From Emydura subglobosa (Eukaryota; Chordata; Testudines; Chelidae), in assembly GCA_007922225.1 (NCBI GenBank), contig ML680053.1:19206694-19270693 (forward strand): a DNA stretch of 64,000 nucleotides, given 5' to 3'. This document shows, one piece after another, positions 33,426 to 46,215 of this stretch. Numbering within the stretch: position 1 is the stretch's first letter; the number at the start of each line of letters is the position of its first letter. The notes under the pieces were generated by a model, which was not told where the DNA came from, searched no databases, and worked only from the letters and a program-made list of their open reading frames with translations. The translations under genes and the position numbers were made by a program.

Positions 33426-34371
33426 AATGGATTGGGCTGTGCTGATTGCCACCAGCTGAGAATTGTGCCCTCCATGTACTTCTTGTTCTATCTTGTTCTT
33501 GTTCTGCTTGTATTATCAACAGGGTACCAATTAGTGCCAATTATGATAGGTTTTTTGTGAAGTCACTTGTCCACTCGGGACTAGAAAATTATTATAAAAA
33601 GTACTTTGCTTCTAGAAGAGGAGTCAGTTTTTCACTTGTAAAGTGTTTTTGCTGTACATAAATGAGTTGAGCAATGTTACACTTTTCGCTAGTAGCAAAA
33701 GTTATTAATTATATAGGTGCCTCTGTTATGAACCCTTGACCATTTCATAGGATCATTTCTGCAAATTTTTTCTCATTGGTTAATATAGTCCATATTCAAA
33801 GCTAGCCGAAAGGTGAGAGGTATTTTTTGTGATTTATTGAGGGTGGGGGAAAAAAACTCCTTTGCTATCAAAAATTAAAATGTTTTGTTTGGACACAACT
33901 GAAAACTAGCTAAATTTTACAAGTTAAAGCTTTCCTGATAGTTAGTGTTCACTCAGGCCTAAAGCCAGATCCTCGTCTTGCTGTGCTGATTTGCCAATAG
34001 AAAAAGAGGCCATAAATCAAATGGGTCTCACCAGCAGAAGATTCCTCTGAGTGGTAAAGGATCAGCATAGCTGCTTCTACACTGCTTCTCTCCTAGCCAC
34101 CAGTGTAAAGTCTGTGGTTGGGACCTAGCCAGCGCACTAATCCTGGCTGCCAGAATGGCCTTTTGGGGCCACAGGTAGCTGAACTCAACTTTGTACATCC
34201 TGAGACTACCCTTATAAATGCCAAAGCCTAACCAAGATATTTATGTATTATTTATAATCGGGGGGCCACAAAGCTGGTATAAAGCCACCTGTCCTTCTCC
34301 CCCTCTTCAGCTGTACTGAGTGCAGTTTACACCCACTTTCAGTCCCCTATTTCCTAAAGTTTTTGAGTTAA
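33426..34371. other. Unassigned DNA
   Basis: Nothing recognised. Confidence 0.4.
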
Positions 34372-34464
34372 GGTATCAAATTCTGCCCTGAGTCACGTGT
34401 GTACACCACCTGTTGTTTGCAATAAGCTTGCATAGGTGTAACTCAGGCAAAATTCTGGCCTAAT
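34372..34464. repeat. Copy of the palindromic repeat family
   Basis: Left arm CAAATTCTGCCCTGAGTCAC, right arm GTGTAACTCAGGCAAAATTC: a long imperfect inverted repeat. Confidence 0.65.
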
Positions 34465-35227
34465 GTATAATTTAAGAAGACTATGGAATAAAGTAAATAC
34501 ATGGAGCATGATCCAGCTTCTCCCACTATAATTCCAGCACCCTTTTGGCAGCAAGTTTGTCTATCAGGTCTAAAGCCCTGGAATACATTTGTTCCAACTG
34601 GGGATCCAGAGCTAAATGACACATTTCCAAAAGTGCTGGCTCAGGAAAACATATATCCGGTAAAGGTCTGTAAAGGAACCTTCCGCAGTCAGCACCAATG
34701 GACCTTCATATGGATCTTTTCACTCCGACAGTGAAACTTGTGATGGTAGCAGTGTGCAAATTGAATCCTTCCCCAGAGGCAAAGGCAATTTTCTCTCCCT
34801 TGCATGAGTGGGTGTGAACTGAGCCCACAATATTGATGTTAATTTTGTAGGTGAGGATTTCCATTCATTTTTCATTGTTGACTTACACAGTTGTGTAGAT
34901 TTTCAACTATGCGACCATGGCATGCACAATGAAATCAGGAGAGGTATTAACTTTTGGTTTTTAGTTTTCTTTTATTATTCCTTAAAATTATAGAGAAATT
35001 AAACACAAAAACCTAAATTAACAAAATATAAAATCTTGTAACTTTAAACCCTCAAGAGAAAAAGGAAAAGGAAAAATGAAGCATCTCATGGTAAATTTGC
35101 ACCTTTAATTATGCTACTGATTGTAACCTTACTGTGTAGCATGCCGAATCCTTCCTTAATTTAGTCATACACAACTCAATTTGTCCTCAGTGGGACTTCA
35201 AATAGATGTATCTAAGGGCAAAATTGG
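34465..35227. other. Unassigned DNA
   Basis: A 77-codon plus-strand frame at 34501 has no recognisable domain. Nothing else seen. Confidence 0.4.
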
Positions 35228-35312
35228 ATCTTGTGTGTGAAATCCTGGCCCCATAGAAGTCAATGACAAATTTTCAATTAATTTTAATAGGGGCAGGACT
35301 TTATATATTTAA
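35228..35312. repeat. Copy of the palindromic repeat family
   Basis: TGAAATCCTGGCCCCATAGA, AGTCAATGACAAATTTTC and TTTTAATAGGGGCAGGACTT; the centre and both arms are clear. Confidence 0.65.
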
Positions 35313-36599
35313 TTTGAGAGAGTTAAAATTACTGTGTGATCTTCAACTTTTCCATTTTAAGACTTTTGAGATTTAAAATTAGATTTTGCTATAAATGTTT
35401 ATTTGAATTTTGCATTTAAATCCTAAATAATCCCATTACAGAGAATTATTACAAAACAAATGTTGGGGGTTTTTTAATGAAAGTCAGTAGAGGTTCTCAT
35501 TGTTGCATGTTTTTCAAGGTGTTCTTTTTTTCTTTCAAATCTCAGTGGTACTTAAAATATTTATCCAGATTTAGAAACTGTAGATGAAAGTTGCTAATAA
35601 TTTGTGTGTGAAAACCTACTCTTGAACTGTTTACTGACATTTCTGTGCTTTTTGGTGCCAGTGGCATTTTATCATCTTTGGCCCTCTGGATTTATGATGT
35701 TTATTTTGGCTTTTTAAAATTATATCTAACTGGTTGGTTCTAAATAATGACACTTCATCCACTCTGTCTGCTATATTGGCTAGTGTTCTGTAAAGTTTAG
35801 TTATTTGTTCATTACAATTTGTGATTTATTTTTTCTAGTATATGTCATTGTTTGTCATCATTATCTGTACTATTACAAAAACTTTGTTTGGTGCTTATAG
35901 ATTTTTCTTCAACTGACTCAACTTTATAAGAGTGCTTTCTTCAATTACTAAACTGGATCTGGCTAGGCTACTTATACACCAGTATTAAGAATACTTTGAA
36001 TACACTAGTATTACAAATACTTTGTGTTTGAATAGCATATCTTTTCTACTCAGATTAATGAATAAGGATGGTTGTTCTATTTCACATAACTGTTACCAGT
36101 TTTGTTTGGTGACATTTTCCTCTTTGTTCTTCAATGGTATATCTCTTATTCAGCTGTATTTAGGGTTACAAACCCTCTAGGATTCTGATGCCATATCTTT
36201 GTTTACTCTGAGTATGAACTAGCTAGCTGCTTCGAATTACAGTGCTTCAAATGTTTGTTAGAAATAAAATATATGCCCAATGATTGGGAATGTCTATATC
36301 TGTTTATATGCCCACATCACAGTCTGAGCAACTCACATATTTTTAAAAATAGGAGAAAGAACGTGATTAGTTTATAGTGAGGTTTTGGCTTTGTTTATGT
36401 GAGTGAGACAGTGGATATGTTGTGTGTCTAGATTTGTATGTGAAGAATTAATTGGGGAAAAGCTAAATCAATGAGATAAGTTTCATATTTAGATGTGAAA
36501 GTGGTGTGGTCAGTCTTCATTCTTGCAGGACTGAGTTCATAATCCAGGTCCAGCTACTGTGAAAGTTCTGTCTCCACCATTCACATTTCTCTCCATATT
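35313..36599. other. Unassigned AT-rich DNA
   Basis: Nothing recognised. Confidence 0.4.
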
Positions 36600-36965
36600 G
36601 GACAAGTTCAATGTCTCAGTTCAATGAAGCTGTCATGGGACATCATGATTAAAGAGGTTTAAAAGGGTGATGTCTAAGGTAACTATCACATGGAGGGCTT
36701 TGAATAACAGAACAGAGAATTTTGAACTGGATTCTGTAGTCATTGAAGAGATAGTGAAGAGCATGGAGGACTACAGTGATTGTCATTGAAAACTATTTTC
36801 AGGGCAATTTTTTCCTAACTCTAATGCATTGCAATAATCAAGATCGCTAAATCAGGAATGCATGGATCACTATGGCCAGGTCTGTGTCCAATAGGATGTA
36901 ACACATCATCTGGGCAGTTGAGTTGGGTGAATTAGAAATGTAAAGGAGAATATCAGTTTTCATGT
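36600..36965 (-). mobile_element. L2-type LINE RT C-terminal relic
   Basis: Read on the minus strand from about 36890 it translates to ...IVIHAFLI followed, after a one-base shift, by LDYCNALE. This is the VIHAFVTSRLDYCNxL segment of L2-like reverse transcriptases. The plus-strand part ACATGGAGGGCTTTGAATAA, GGATTCTGTAGTCATTGAAG is the usual antisense continuation. Confidence 0.55.
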
Positions 36966-37850
36966 TTTGGGAGGAAAAAAAGGCTCCTAACCCTTTCCCT
37001 CTGTAAGTAGCTTTAAAAATGAAACCTAATATAAACTAAAATGGACTGACCACATGGGCTGAAAGCCTGTTGCTGATTTTTCCAAAAAATCATGCATTAT
37101 CCACAGTCTGTATCACAGCCACTCTGTGCTGGCTTTTGAGGTTCATGGAATCTATGCCTGAAGGTTTTGCAGTTTCAGGAAGGACCCACTGGTCAGCTTA
37201 CAGCAGTCAGTTATTAATTCCATGGTCACTAGACGCCACTCTGCTATGCTATCCACTATGCTTTTGCACTTTATTTTTTAATATATGGTAGACCATCAGT
37301 ATGTTTAGCTCCATTATGTCGTTTTCTTCTCTCAGGTGTATCAGTGCTTACCTGCGTGTCTGAAGGGTATGATAATAATCAAATGATTAACATGAATGCT
37401 AATTCGTGTGTCTGGTGCCTTTTATTTGCAATTTAAGATACATTCATGAAGAGACTGTGTGTGTTGAAAATAGGGAGGGAGGGACAAAAGGTAGTTGGAA
37501 GTTATCATTGTGTTTGTGAAAATTAGATATTGTGCAACTATTGAAAAGGTTTTACAATCATCTGAGGCTGAACTTGAAAATTACATATAAGTCACATGAT
37601 TATGCGTTATGTGTGTTTTGTGTAATACTATAGTGCCTTAAGTAGTAAGTAAACTTTCTAAACTGTGTCTACTTCACCTGCCCACAGCTTGTTTGAGGAT
37701 AGTGATAAATATACTGAGAACAGTGGAAGAGAGGGTACCTTTTTTTTTCAGAGATAGAGAGAAAAATGACTAAAGAGCCCATATGAAAGATAAGACATCA
37801 TCATTCATACCAATATGCGCGATCCCATTTAGTATCATATATTAACAGCC
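36966..37850. other. Unassigned DNA
   Basis: Nothing recognised. Confidence 0.4.
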
Positions 37851-38495
37851 TGTGAAGGTGCATATAAACTCCGCACCAGCATGGAAGTAGTTAAAGAGCT
37901 GCTTTAGGCTGGAAGGACCCTGCCCCCCCACATCTGCAAATCTAGCTGGACTGAAGGAGGAGCTAAAATAAGTGAACTCTGCTCAGATGGGGGCAACCCT
38001 GGGAAAGGAACAGGCTGTTGTGCTCCCTCGCTCCCCAGGAGAGGTCTGACAGCCAACAGAGCCTCTTCCTTTGGAGAAGGACATTGATCCCTGGGGGTAA
38101 GAAGGGGAAAGAGACTGAGACATGTACTGGAAACCCAGTGAACTCTAGGATGAACTGTAATACTGCCAAGGCCCTCTGAAATAAGAGAGGCCAATATCCT
38201 GACTGAAGCTGCCTACAGGTTTTCTTTCCTTTATTTATGCTTTTATTTATTTTATGCTTTATTTGATTTATTTGTTTGCTGACTGTAGACTGTTTTGTTT
38301 GTTTCACCTGGGACTGTGAGGAAGGAATGAAACCGTCAGAAGGCTGGGATGGGGACCGTTGTACCTGCACATTTGCACTCCCCTCGTAGCTCCTAAAGGA
38401 GACTCTCTACCAGGGACAAATTTGTGAGACAGCCATCTAGCTCTCCACCCCAAGTATATGGCGTGGGTGCTGTAGATGGATGGTTTTGGCAAGCA
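37851..38495 (+). mobile_element. LTR-like interspersed repeat
   Basis: Begins TGTGAAGGTGCATATAAACT, with a TATAAA-type box at 37863. It runs through a GC-rich body (TGCTTTAGGCTGGAAGGACC, GCTCCCTCGCTCCCCAGGAG), a TTTATTTATGCTTTTATTTA stretch (38230-38275) and CCTACCAGGGACAAATTTGTG-like sequence. The block looks like a known turtle interspersed repeat of LTR type. No target duplication found. Confidence 0.4.
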
Positions 38496-39099
38496 GAAAT
38501 TCTGTTAATATGTTCAGAATATTTTTACATTGATATATTATTTACACTGAATATTATTGTATACATGTACATTTTCTGACTCTGGCCTCTGTTCTCCCTG
38601 TTCTGATTGTATTTCATCCTCTGAAACACACCCTGATAAACCCTTGCAGGAAACTACCAGGAGATCTGGAAAGGCAGTGTTACTTCTCTTAACTGATGAA
38701 ATCCTGGAGGTGTCAGGAAACTTTCCTTTAGATTATGAAACAGGACAGCAGGAATAATAATAGGAAGCAGCTTTTGCAGTTGTAAAGTTTACGAAGCTTG
38801 CAGATCTTCCATAGGCTCCACCACGGAGGAGGCAAATTTGAATTATACAAAATTTCATTCTCATGGTAAAATGTTAGTAGCCTTCCATCCATCATTTAAA
38901 CAAGAGTGATTAAAAGTGCATTTATCCCCGTCTTAATTTTTTATTGGGATTTTTATTTTAGTAATTTAGCATTCCTTCAATCAAGTCAAAAGAGATCCTA
39001 TGCTTAATCTCCAAACATAAAGACCAGAAACTGGTGTAAAATTTTTCAAATTACTTAGGTAAAAATTTACTTAGGTATTTATTGTTTGCAATAAATGTC
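38496..39099. other. Unassigned DNA
   Basis: Nothing recognised. Confidence 0.4.
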
Positions 39100-39920
39100 T
39101 CTCCCTCCTGACCTGGGTTTTGCCTACACTGTGATATCCCCAACAAGCCAGAATGCCTAACCACGCCAGCATCTGCTCTTTGCATTCTCTTTGAAGATTT
39201 CTGAACATCGTAATTGCGAGCAGTTGTAAGTTACCTCAGAGCTCTTTATAAGCAAGCATATTTATTATTAAGGTGAAAGCATTACGGAGAAAACATATTA
39301 AAAACACATAAAAGAACCTACACTCATGATGATACATTGACCAGAGATCACCCTCTCAAACCCATGCTCTGGGTGTCTCTAAACTTCTGAGTGCTAGAAG
39401 CTGGGACTGGATGACAGGGGATGGATCACTCAATAAATTGCCCTATTCTGTCATTGCCATTGCCATTCCCTCAGAAGAAATTGTTTCTAATTCAGTATGG
39501 CCCTTCTTATGTTCTTAACTCCAACAAGGGCTCTGGTAGGAGTCAGTCCTTCAGACCCACAAAATGGTTTTTTCTATAGTTACAAGTTTATAACAGCCTT
39601 ACCTCGGAACAAGAACACCCATGAATTGTTCGGTCTTTCCTTTATGCAGCTTGGGCCTTTGATCTTCAGATTTCAGGAACAAGTAATCAGTGGTCCCCGC
39701 CTCAAAGTGTAGCTTCAAACAACGGGTTTTCCATACCTGGAGTTGGGAAATTTGCATTCTCCTCACCCTAGAGATCCCCAGGAAAACCACTTGACACTGT
39801 TTGTCCCAGAAGTCCATTCTTGTCTAGCCCTTTGTTTAATATAGTCCTTTAGAGATCATAACACTTCACATCCCATCTCCTCACTGCTGAAATTATATAC
39901 AGTCCCAGCCCATAATAATA
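39100..39920 (-). repeat. LTR-like repeat with a CR1 tail inserted
   Basis: The two outer pieces (39100-39335 and 39516-39920) look like one older interspersed repeat, with ATATTTATTATTAAGGTGAA, CTTTGATCTTCAGATTTCAG, GGAAATTTGCATTCTCCTCA and TTTAATATAGTCCTTTAGAG. TTTATT in the plus strand would be an AATAAA signal for a minus-oriented LTR. The class is uncertain. Confidence 0.35.
39340..39515 (+). mobile_element. CR1 3' terminus
   Basis: CCATGCTCTGGGTGTCTCTA, AGTGCTAGAAGCTGGGACTG, GGGGATGGATCACTCAAT and finally TTCAGTATGGCCCTTCTTATGTTCTTA in two adjoining parts. About 175 bp, lodged within the repeat at 39100-39920. Confidence 0.8.
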
Positions 39921-40342
39921 CATAGAATCATAGAGTTGGAAGGGACCTCAGGAGATCATCTAGTCTAGTCCAACCCCCTGCTCAGAGCAGGATTAACCTC
40001 AGTTAAATAATCTCAGGGAGGGTTTTGTCAAGCCGCATCTTAAAAACCTCTAAAGATGGAGATTCCACCACCTCCCTAGGTAACCCGTTCCAGTGCTTCA
40101 CCACCCTCCTAGTGAAAAACTTTTTCCTAATGTCCAACCTAGACCTCCCCCCAGCAACTTGAGACCATTGCTCCTCGTTCTGTCATCTGCCACCACTGAG
40201 AACAGCCTAGCTCCATCCTCCCTGGAACCCCCTTTCAGGTAGTTAAAGGCTGCTATCAAATCCCCCCTCATTCTTCTCTTCTGCAGACTAAACAAGCGTA
40301 GTTCCTTCAGCTTCTCCTCATAAGTCCTGTGCTCCATACCTT
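39921..40342 (-). mobile_element. CR1 3' portion, bird-like subfamily
   Basis: CATAGAATCATAGAGTTGGA, AGGGACCTCAGGAGATCATC, then the same series as at 24351-24760, stopping at TAAGTCCTGTGCTCCATACC. The subfamily is the same as at 24351, but this copy is shorter. Confidence 0.9.
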
Positions 40343-42139
40343 TGCATTTAATATAATGGAATCCAAAGATATTTAAACTTAATGCAATAAGGTTGTTCAA
40401 GTACCTCTCAGGGAACTGCTCTGTTTGCAAGAGAAACTCTATAATTAGGGAAAGGCAAAGTGGTTCATATGAAACAAGAGTCAAGATGAACTTTCCCCTA
40501 CAACACAAACCTTATCCCATCTGAATCTTTTTGAGTTTCCTAATGTTTAGTAATTCTTTTATTATTCTTGTTGTTGCTTGACTTTGAACTACCAACTGCA
40601 GGTTGGGACCAGATCGGGATGTGCCAATATACTGCAAAGATGCTGGAAATCTCACAAGAAAACTGTGTTCCAATGAGACTTCCAGTTCAGTTTTTCAGGT
40701 TCAAGATGTTGTGGATAGTTCAGATGGTTTTCTGACTCTTCAATATTGATCCCTAACTGTAAACTCAGGTTAAAAGAAAAGGGGGTACTGGTCTGGCATT
40801 CTCTATATTGATCTTGACTGTGGAACTTACTTTCTATCTTGGCTCAAAAAAGCACAGAATGAGCTACAAGAATGCTTCCACCATCTCTCCTAAAGCATTT
40901 GGGGAGCTTTATTCTATTCCATTTATGTTCTCATACTCATTATGTGGTCTCTGTGCATGCACCTGAAGTTCATCGTGGGGTCGGGGTCTTTAGAGAGCAT
41001 GAGTATTACACATTTTTTACATATCTGGTGCAGCAGGTTGATTATTTGAGGCTGTTTGTTAGGTGCTATATCAAGTATGAATTTTGTTAAAACTCTAGCA
41101 GTTTTGAGGATAGGAATTCTTTATGCAAGTAAAAAGAAATAACTTAAAATAACCAAGCCCAGAAGCTGAACCTCTTATGATCGTGGCTAATGTCAGTAAT
41201 ATTGGAATGTAGTACACATTTTTACCTCGTGAAAGATTCCTGACCTCTCAAAGTGAAAATACAGGACATTAATATAATTGGCTCCTCAGTGTGCTTCTCC
41301 CCCCACTCCCCTTCACAGTCTGAAAGACAGCGGGAGGCCAATACTGTAGACCTTGTAAATTTCAGGAAGCTTCTTGCTATTAATTTGTATTTCTCTCGAT
41401 ATTTTAAACTTATTGGACCTTAGTTTGAAGATTGATTGTGTATGCAATTCAAGGGAAGGAGGAGCCCCAATAGCATCTGAAAAGTTCTTCATAGTGAATA
41501 TATCACAAAAGATGGATGATGAAATGAATCTCTGATACGGTGTGTTATGCTGCTGTACATCGGTACTTAGAGACTTCCCTCGTAGCCCTATGAGCTTTTA
41601 AACTGGAACTAAAACAGCAGAGCTTTTATGACAAATACTTACCAGTGGGTGAATTACAGTAGAAGCCTAGGGACCACAGTCAAGGAACAGGTCCTCATTG
41701 TGTCACTATAATTTTTAGATAAATCTAGCGTTATTTAATCCGGAACCATGAGAGCCTTGATGATTTAGGGTCAGGCTGTGGCTTTAAGCCATTGCCCAAA
41801 TTGTGGTATGGTGCAGAGTGATTGCCAGAATTCCTCTTGAGGCAGTAAAAGCTGGAGAAGCAGCACTGCCGCTCTTTGAAAGGTTGCAGCATGTTCTCAA
41901 GTTCGGGTCCCAACTAGTTTCTAAACTCTAGTGCCCAACCCATGCCACGATGACAATCAACTGGGATTGTGACTGGCCCCTGCAAAGAACTGTAAGGGGA
42001 ATGAGTGGGGAAATTCCTTGTTCCATCACCTTCCTTTGCTTACCCATGTATGGAGATAAATAATCTCCCACTTAATTAATTTTCCTTGTTTAACAGACTT
42101 CAAGACTTCCACTGACTACTTCATCGTTCCTCCTTGGAG
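40343..42139. other. Unassigned DNA, 1.8 kb
   Basis: No gene or repeat recognised. Confidence 0.4.
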
Positions 42140-42141
42140 TT

Positions 42142-42212
42142 AATATGTGCCTATCCATTTAATATGTGCCTATCCAATATGTGCCTATCCATTTAATATG
42201 TGCCTATCCATT
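42142..42212. repeat. Four-unit tandem repeat
   Basis: Four copies of AATATGTGCCTATCCATTT with small deletions (units of 19, 16, 18 and 18 bp). Confidence 0.9.
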
Positions 42213-42567
42213 AAGGCAGTCCTTACTTTTTTGATTAAATAAATATTAAATTTGGACAGACATTATTAACATGACTAATTACAGTTTGACTAAGAAAAGC
42301 CTTTAGATGCAAATCCCAGTTAGACAGAAATAGTCAGTGAAAGAGCAGACCACAGTTTCAGCAAATGGTTCAAAAGTCCCATATTTTGTACACGCGCATT
42401 GATTTTTAGTTCACTTGTTACTTGAATAATTATTAGAGATCCATACTTATCTAATATTTAGCACCAGCACCTACCAACTGACATACTGATTTATCCTACA
42501 GCTGAATCACAGCCAAACAAATGGAGAGAAGGTCAGTGTAAATGTTCTGTTTCAATCTAGACACACA
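42213..42567. other. Unassigned DNA
   Basis: Nothing recognised. Confidence 0.4.
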
Positions 42568-43055
42568 ACTGAGGGTAGGTCTTCAATGAAGAGTTAATTT
42601 GAGCTATCTGCACTTGACTGAGAGTGGCCACCATGTAAAATAAGAACTCAAACTGCTATGTCCACACCCGGGTATGGCACTGAGACTTCTGGGAGCATAT
42701 CCCATGGTCCTTTGCACTGCAGTAAGAGGGACCACTCCATAATTTCTTCCCAGGAAGAACTTGTCTGCCCTTTCTGAGCACAAAGCAGGTGGAAGTGGAT
42801 TGTGGGACGGCATTAGAGGACTAGTAACACTCGAGTGGAACTAGCCTGCATCTACATTACAGAGTGGTCCTGTTAGCAGCTGACAAGTTGTGCTAACACA
42901 AGCATTAGACTGTACCCCCTGACACTGCTGCTAACTCAAGTTAAAAGCACCACCTTTCTCAGGTTAAGTATTTCTGGGTGTGGATGGGACTGGAGTTCTG
43001 GATAACACTCAGATTGTAACTCAAGCTAACTTTGCACTGAAGACAAAACTGAAGG
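42568..43055. mobile_element. hAT-type MITE with 8 bp target duplication
   Basis: The element is 42576-43047 (472 bp). Its ends are inverted: TAGGTCTTCAATGAAG at the left, and the complement of the right end reads TTTGTCTTCAGTGCAA. It is flanked by ACTGAGGG (42568-42575) and ACTGAAGG (43048-43055), an 8 bp duplication with one mismatch. The inverted similarity extends about 27 bp inward (AGTTAATTTGAGCT versus AGTTAGCTTGAGTT). Without a transposase gene this fits a non-autonomous hAT element. Confidence 0.7.
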
Positions 43056-43929
43056 ATGTGGTACTTGTCCTCAGTGGCCATGGGCCTTGGACATCAAGTG
43101 ATGGCTGAGTTATTTGAATGCTCAGGTTGGAAAGACACAGGCTTCTGGAATTCACATCTTCAAATCTTCCCAGGGTCAGCTCAGTCCTTCAGTCTTCGGC
43201 GGTTGATATGCTAGGCCAGATGCTGCAGCATTCTTGAGGGGAAGTTTTGAATGTGGTCTTTGGAACATAGACTGTCTCTTCCTCAATCCTGCACACTGAA
43301 GGTTTGCTACTGAATGGAGCCTTTAGACACTATTGTAATTCAAGTAGTGAATAATAATAAAACTATTCTTATAAACTGGGGTCCTGTTTACTCTGTATAT
43401 GCATAGAAAATACCATGACATCACCTTTACTTTTTTTTAATGGATTTCTGTATGGTTTCTTGTCAAAATTTACCCTTCCTCTACTGTTGTGCAGCTCACA
43501 ATATTATAATATACCGACAAAAACTACGTTAAAAACATTATTCACATGATTAAGGTTGCCAAGTCAAGCACTCAAAAGCTAGAAATTTCAGAATTAAGAT
43601 TGCCGGTGCAACTTTAATTCAGCTTCTCTATGCATAGTCTTTAGTTACATACATTTTTAATTACATTAAGACACTATTTATTTCCAGAGGACCCCTGCCT
43701 CATTCAGTGCACAAAACAGATGTTATTCACTTAATGTCTAGCTATTCAATATTTTGTTTTATCCTCATTGCTCATTATGTAACCCTAGTTTTTGTTTACC
43801 GCACATTAGTCAAACCCTGCTCTGAGGACAGGATTATTAATTTCCTCCTGGGCTTTTCTGCTTTGCTAATCACTAAAGTATTCCTGTGCCTTGTGAACAT
43901 TAGTTCACTTATTTTTAGAAAACCTTTCT
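43056..43929. other. Unassigned DNA
   Basis: Nothing recognised. Confidence 0.4.
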
Positions 43930-44733
43930 GAGGTGGGCCCCTCACCCCTGGAGAGCTCCCTGATGACCTGATGCAGTGTCACCATTGCATCTCTGCCTCA
44001 GTTTCCCTGAATGACGGTTTTAAGAAGTCCAGTGAGGCTTATGTGTATTGAACATGTCCCTTCAGGGGTCCAGTTTATTTCACCCAATGTGGAACACTAT
44101 AAAAAAACCTCTACCCAACATCTTCAGATGGAGGGAGAGGGAAATAAGTTAGCCTTAGTTCATCAACTCCACTTACGTCCAGGTCCCTTAGAAGAAAGAC
44201 CTTCTTGACTCGGAACCTTCTTCTGGAGCCGGGGCCTCTAATCATCAGCTGGTATGGTGTCTCTCCTCTTGTGCCAAGGTCCCTACAGAGGTCAAACCAT
44301 GATTGTCCTTCCTCAGAACAGCATGTAATTAATCTGATCTGGGGCTTCTGCTGCCACCTGTAGATGTCCTTTCAGGAGGACCAGGTTTGCCTGAGACATG
44401 GAATTCACATATCCCCTTTCAGAGCCTCTCCTATCTAGCATCATTCTTTCTTGGTGTCCTTTTCTGCTGAGCCCCCTCACCAGGTTCCTCCTGAGAAGCC
44501 CTCTCCTTGGAAGCTTTCTCTTTCTGTGTTCTGGAGACTGTTTCCCTCCCCAGGAGCATTTATTCTGTAGCCAGCCCCCACTAGATATAGCTGCCTTTTA
44601 TCATGCCCAAGTGCTTCCCTGCCTAGTTAGCTGCCTCCCGATTGATGAGCCTGAGATGCCTCTTTACCCCTTGTGGAACCTGTCAGTGGTAGGTTGAGCC
44701 CCACCCCTTCAGAGGGCTAGCTATCCTCTGACA
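43930..44733. mobile_element. Possible LTR-like block
   Basis: Starts TGAGGTGGGCCCC and ends CTCTGACA. It is GC-richer than its surroundings and rich in pyrimidine (CTCCTCTTGTG, CTTTCTCTTTCTG). CAGTTTATTTCA at about 44070 would be a complementary AATAAA. I found no target duplication and cannot fix its class. Confidence 0.28.
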
Positions 44734-44734
44734 A

Positions 44735-45190
44735 TGTGGTATTGTTCTCATATCATAGATGAAGAGCAGAGGCATAGAGAGATTAAGGTCAAAATTATTC
44801 ACTAATTTTGGGAGCCAAATCTGAGACACCTAAAACCTGATTTTTCAGCGTATTTAGTATTATATTATGCTTTATATATTCAAGCACAGCTCCTGTTCAT
44901 TTCAGCTGTAGCTGAGAGTCCTCAGCACTTCTGCACATTAGGGCCCAAGGTCTCTGCCCTAAGGAGCTTACAAACTAAATAATCGGGACAGATAAAGGGT
45001 GGGAGAAAAGTATTAAGGTGTCAAGCTGAGCACCCAAAAATGAGGCAAATAAAATTAGTGACCACCTCTGAAAAGTTTGTTTTAAGTGATTTGCCTACCA
45101 TCACATAGGAACTCTGTGGCACAGATAGGGCTAGAATTCATTTCTTCTGGGCAGCAGTCAACTCTCTTAACCAGGAGACCCTCCTTTCCC
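44735..45190 (-). repeat. MIR-like SINE, antisense, with a foreign middle
   Basis: GAAGAGCAGAGGCATAGAGA (44760) and TGATTTGCCTACCATCACAT, GGGCTAGAATTCATTTCTTC, TCTTAACCAGGAGACCC (45090-45180) are the complement of MIR core and head. Between them lie a palindromic-repeat piece (AGTCCTCAGCACTTCTGCAC) and a relic ending AGGAGCTTACAAACTAAAT, so the SINE is interrupted or composite. Confidence 0.5.
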
Positions 45191-45912
45191 TTCCTGCAAT
45201 CCCCTGCCTCATTCACTAATCATCTTCCAGTTTCTTCAACAAGTCAGGAAGGCATTCTGTAGACTACAGCCTCTTTCACTACACAGCCATGATTCATCCC
45301 CAGGTCCATCTTGTGCACGGAATGCAGCCCGGTCTTGTGGAAATAATAGTAATAGATCATGTAATTAAAGACTGTATCATAATGCATTCACACAGGCAAC
45401 CTTAATTCTGGCACTTTCTCATTTTTCAGTGCTTGACTATGCAACCTTAATGAGGTTCTTTTAACATAGTTTTTGTCTGTAATTTCATAGTTTTTTTAAA
45501 AAGGAAACTAAAAAAACCCAGAAAGTCTATTTTATAGCATCTTATCGACACCTGCACAGGTGATCAGCAGATTTAGAACCTCTAAATCAACCTCTGCCAC
45601 CTGAGAAAACAGGGCAACTGACAATGATCATAGGTTTAAATCCTTTATAAGGACCCACTATGGAGGAGGATGAGACGCTCTATAAGGATCCACTAGAAGT
45701 GAGGAGGATGAGACACTGCTTAATGGGTTTCATAAATATTTGCTAGTGGAAATGGCAAGATTCCAGGTTCTGAAAATAACTTTGCTCCAGTGGGTAGACT
45801 CTTATGCCTGTTTCCTCCATGCTTAGCCCCTTCCTTCTTCTGCCCTGGGCCCATCAACTTGTCCCTATCCCATTCCAATGTCTTCCCTACCCCTTCTCTC
45901 AGGCCCACTCTC
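45191..45912. other. Unassigned DNA with a 36 bp tandem duplication
   Basis: TATAAGGACCCACTA...GGAGGATGAGACGCTC (45646-45680) is repeated at 45681-45718 with changes. Otherwise nothing. Confidence 0.5.
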
Positions 45913-46215
45913 CTTAGGAACAAAGATTATAGGCCATACTTACAGGATGAGGGAAGCTATCCTAGGAAGCAGTGATTCTGAAAAAGATTTGGAGTCATGG
46001 TGGATAATCAGCTGAACAGGAGCTCCCAGTGTGATGGTCTGGCCAAAAGAGTTAATGAGATCCTGGGATGCATAAATAGGGAAATCTCAAAAAGGAATAG
46101 AGAGGTTATTTTATTTCTCTTTTTGTCATTGGTGCAACTGCTACTGGAATACTGTGTCCTGTTCTGGTGTCCACAATTCAAGAAAGATATTGATAAATTG
46201 GAGGGGGTTTGTAAT
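45913..46215 (+). mobile_element. CR1 ORF2 C-terminal fragment
   Basis: The frame from 45997 reads MVDNQLNRSSQCDGLAKRVN, then EILGCINREI and [20 protein letters not shown], which is the CR1 region downstream of the RT palm. It is cut at about 46215, just after AAATTGGAGGG. Related to 55020-55309. Confidence 0.8.

Noticed and set aside
42142..42212. CRISPR-like spaced repeats
   Set aside because: Plain tandem units without spacers, in a vertebrate genome.
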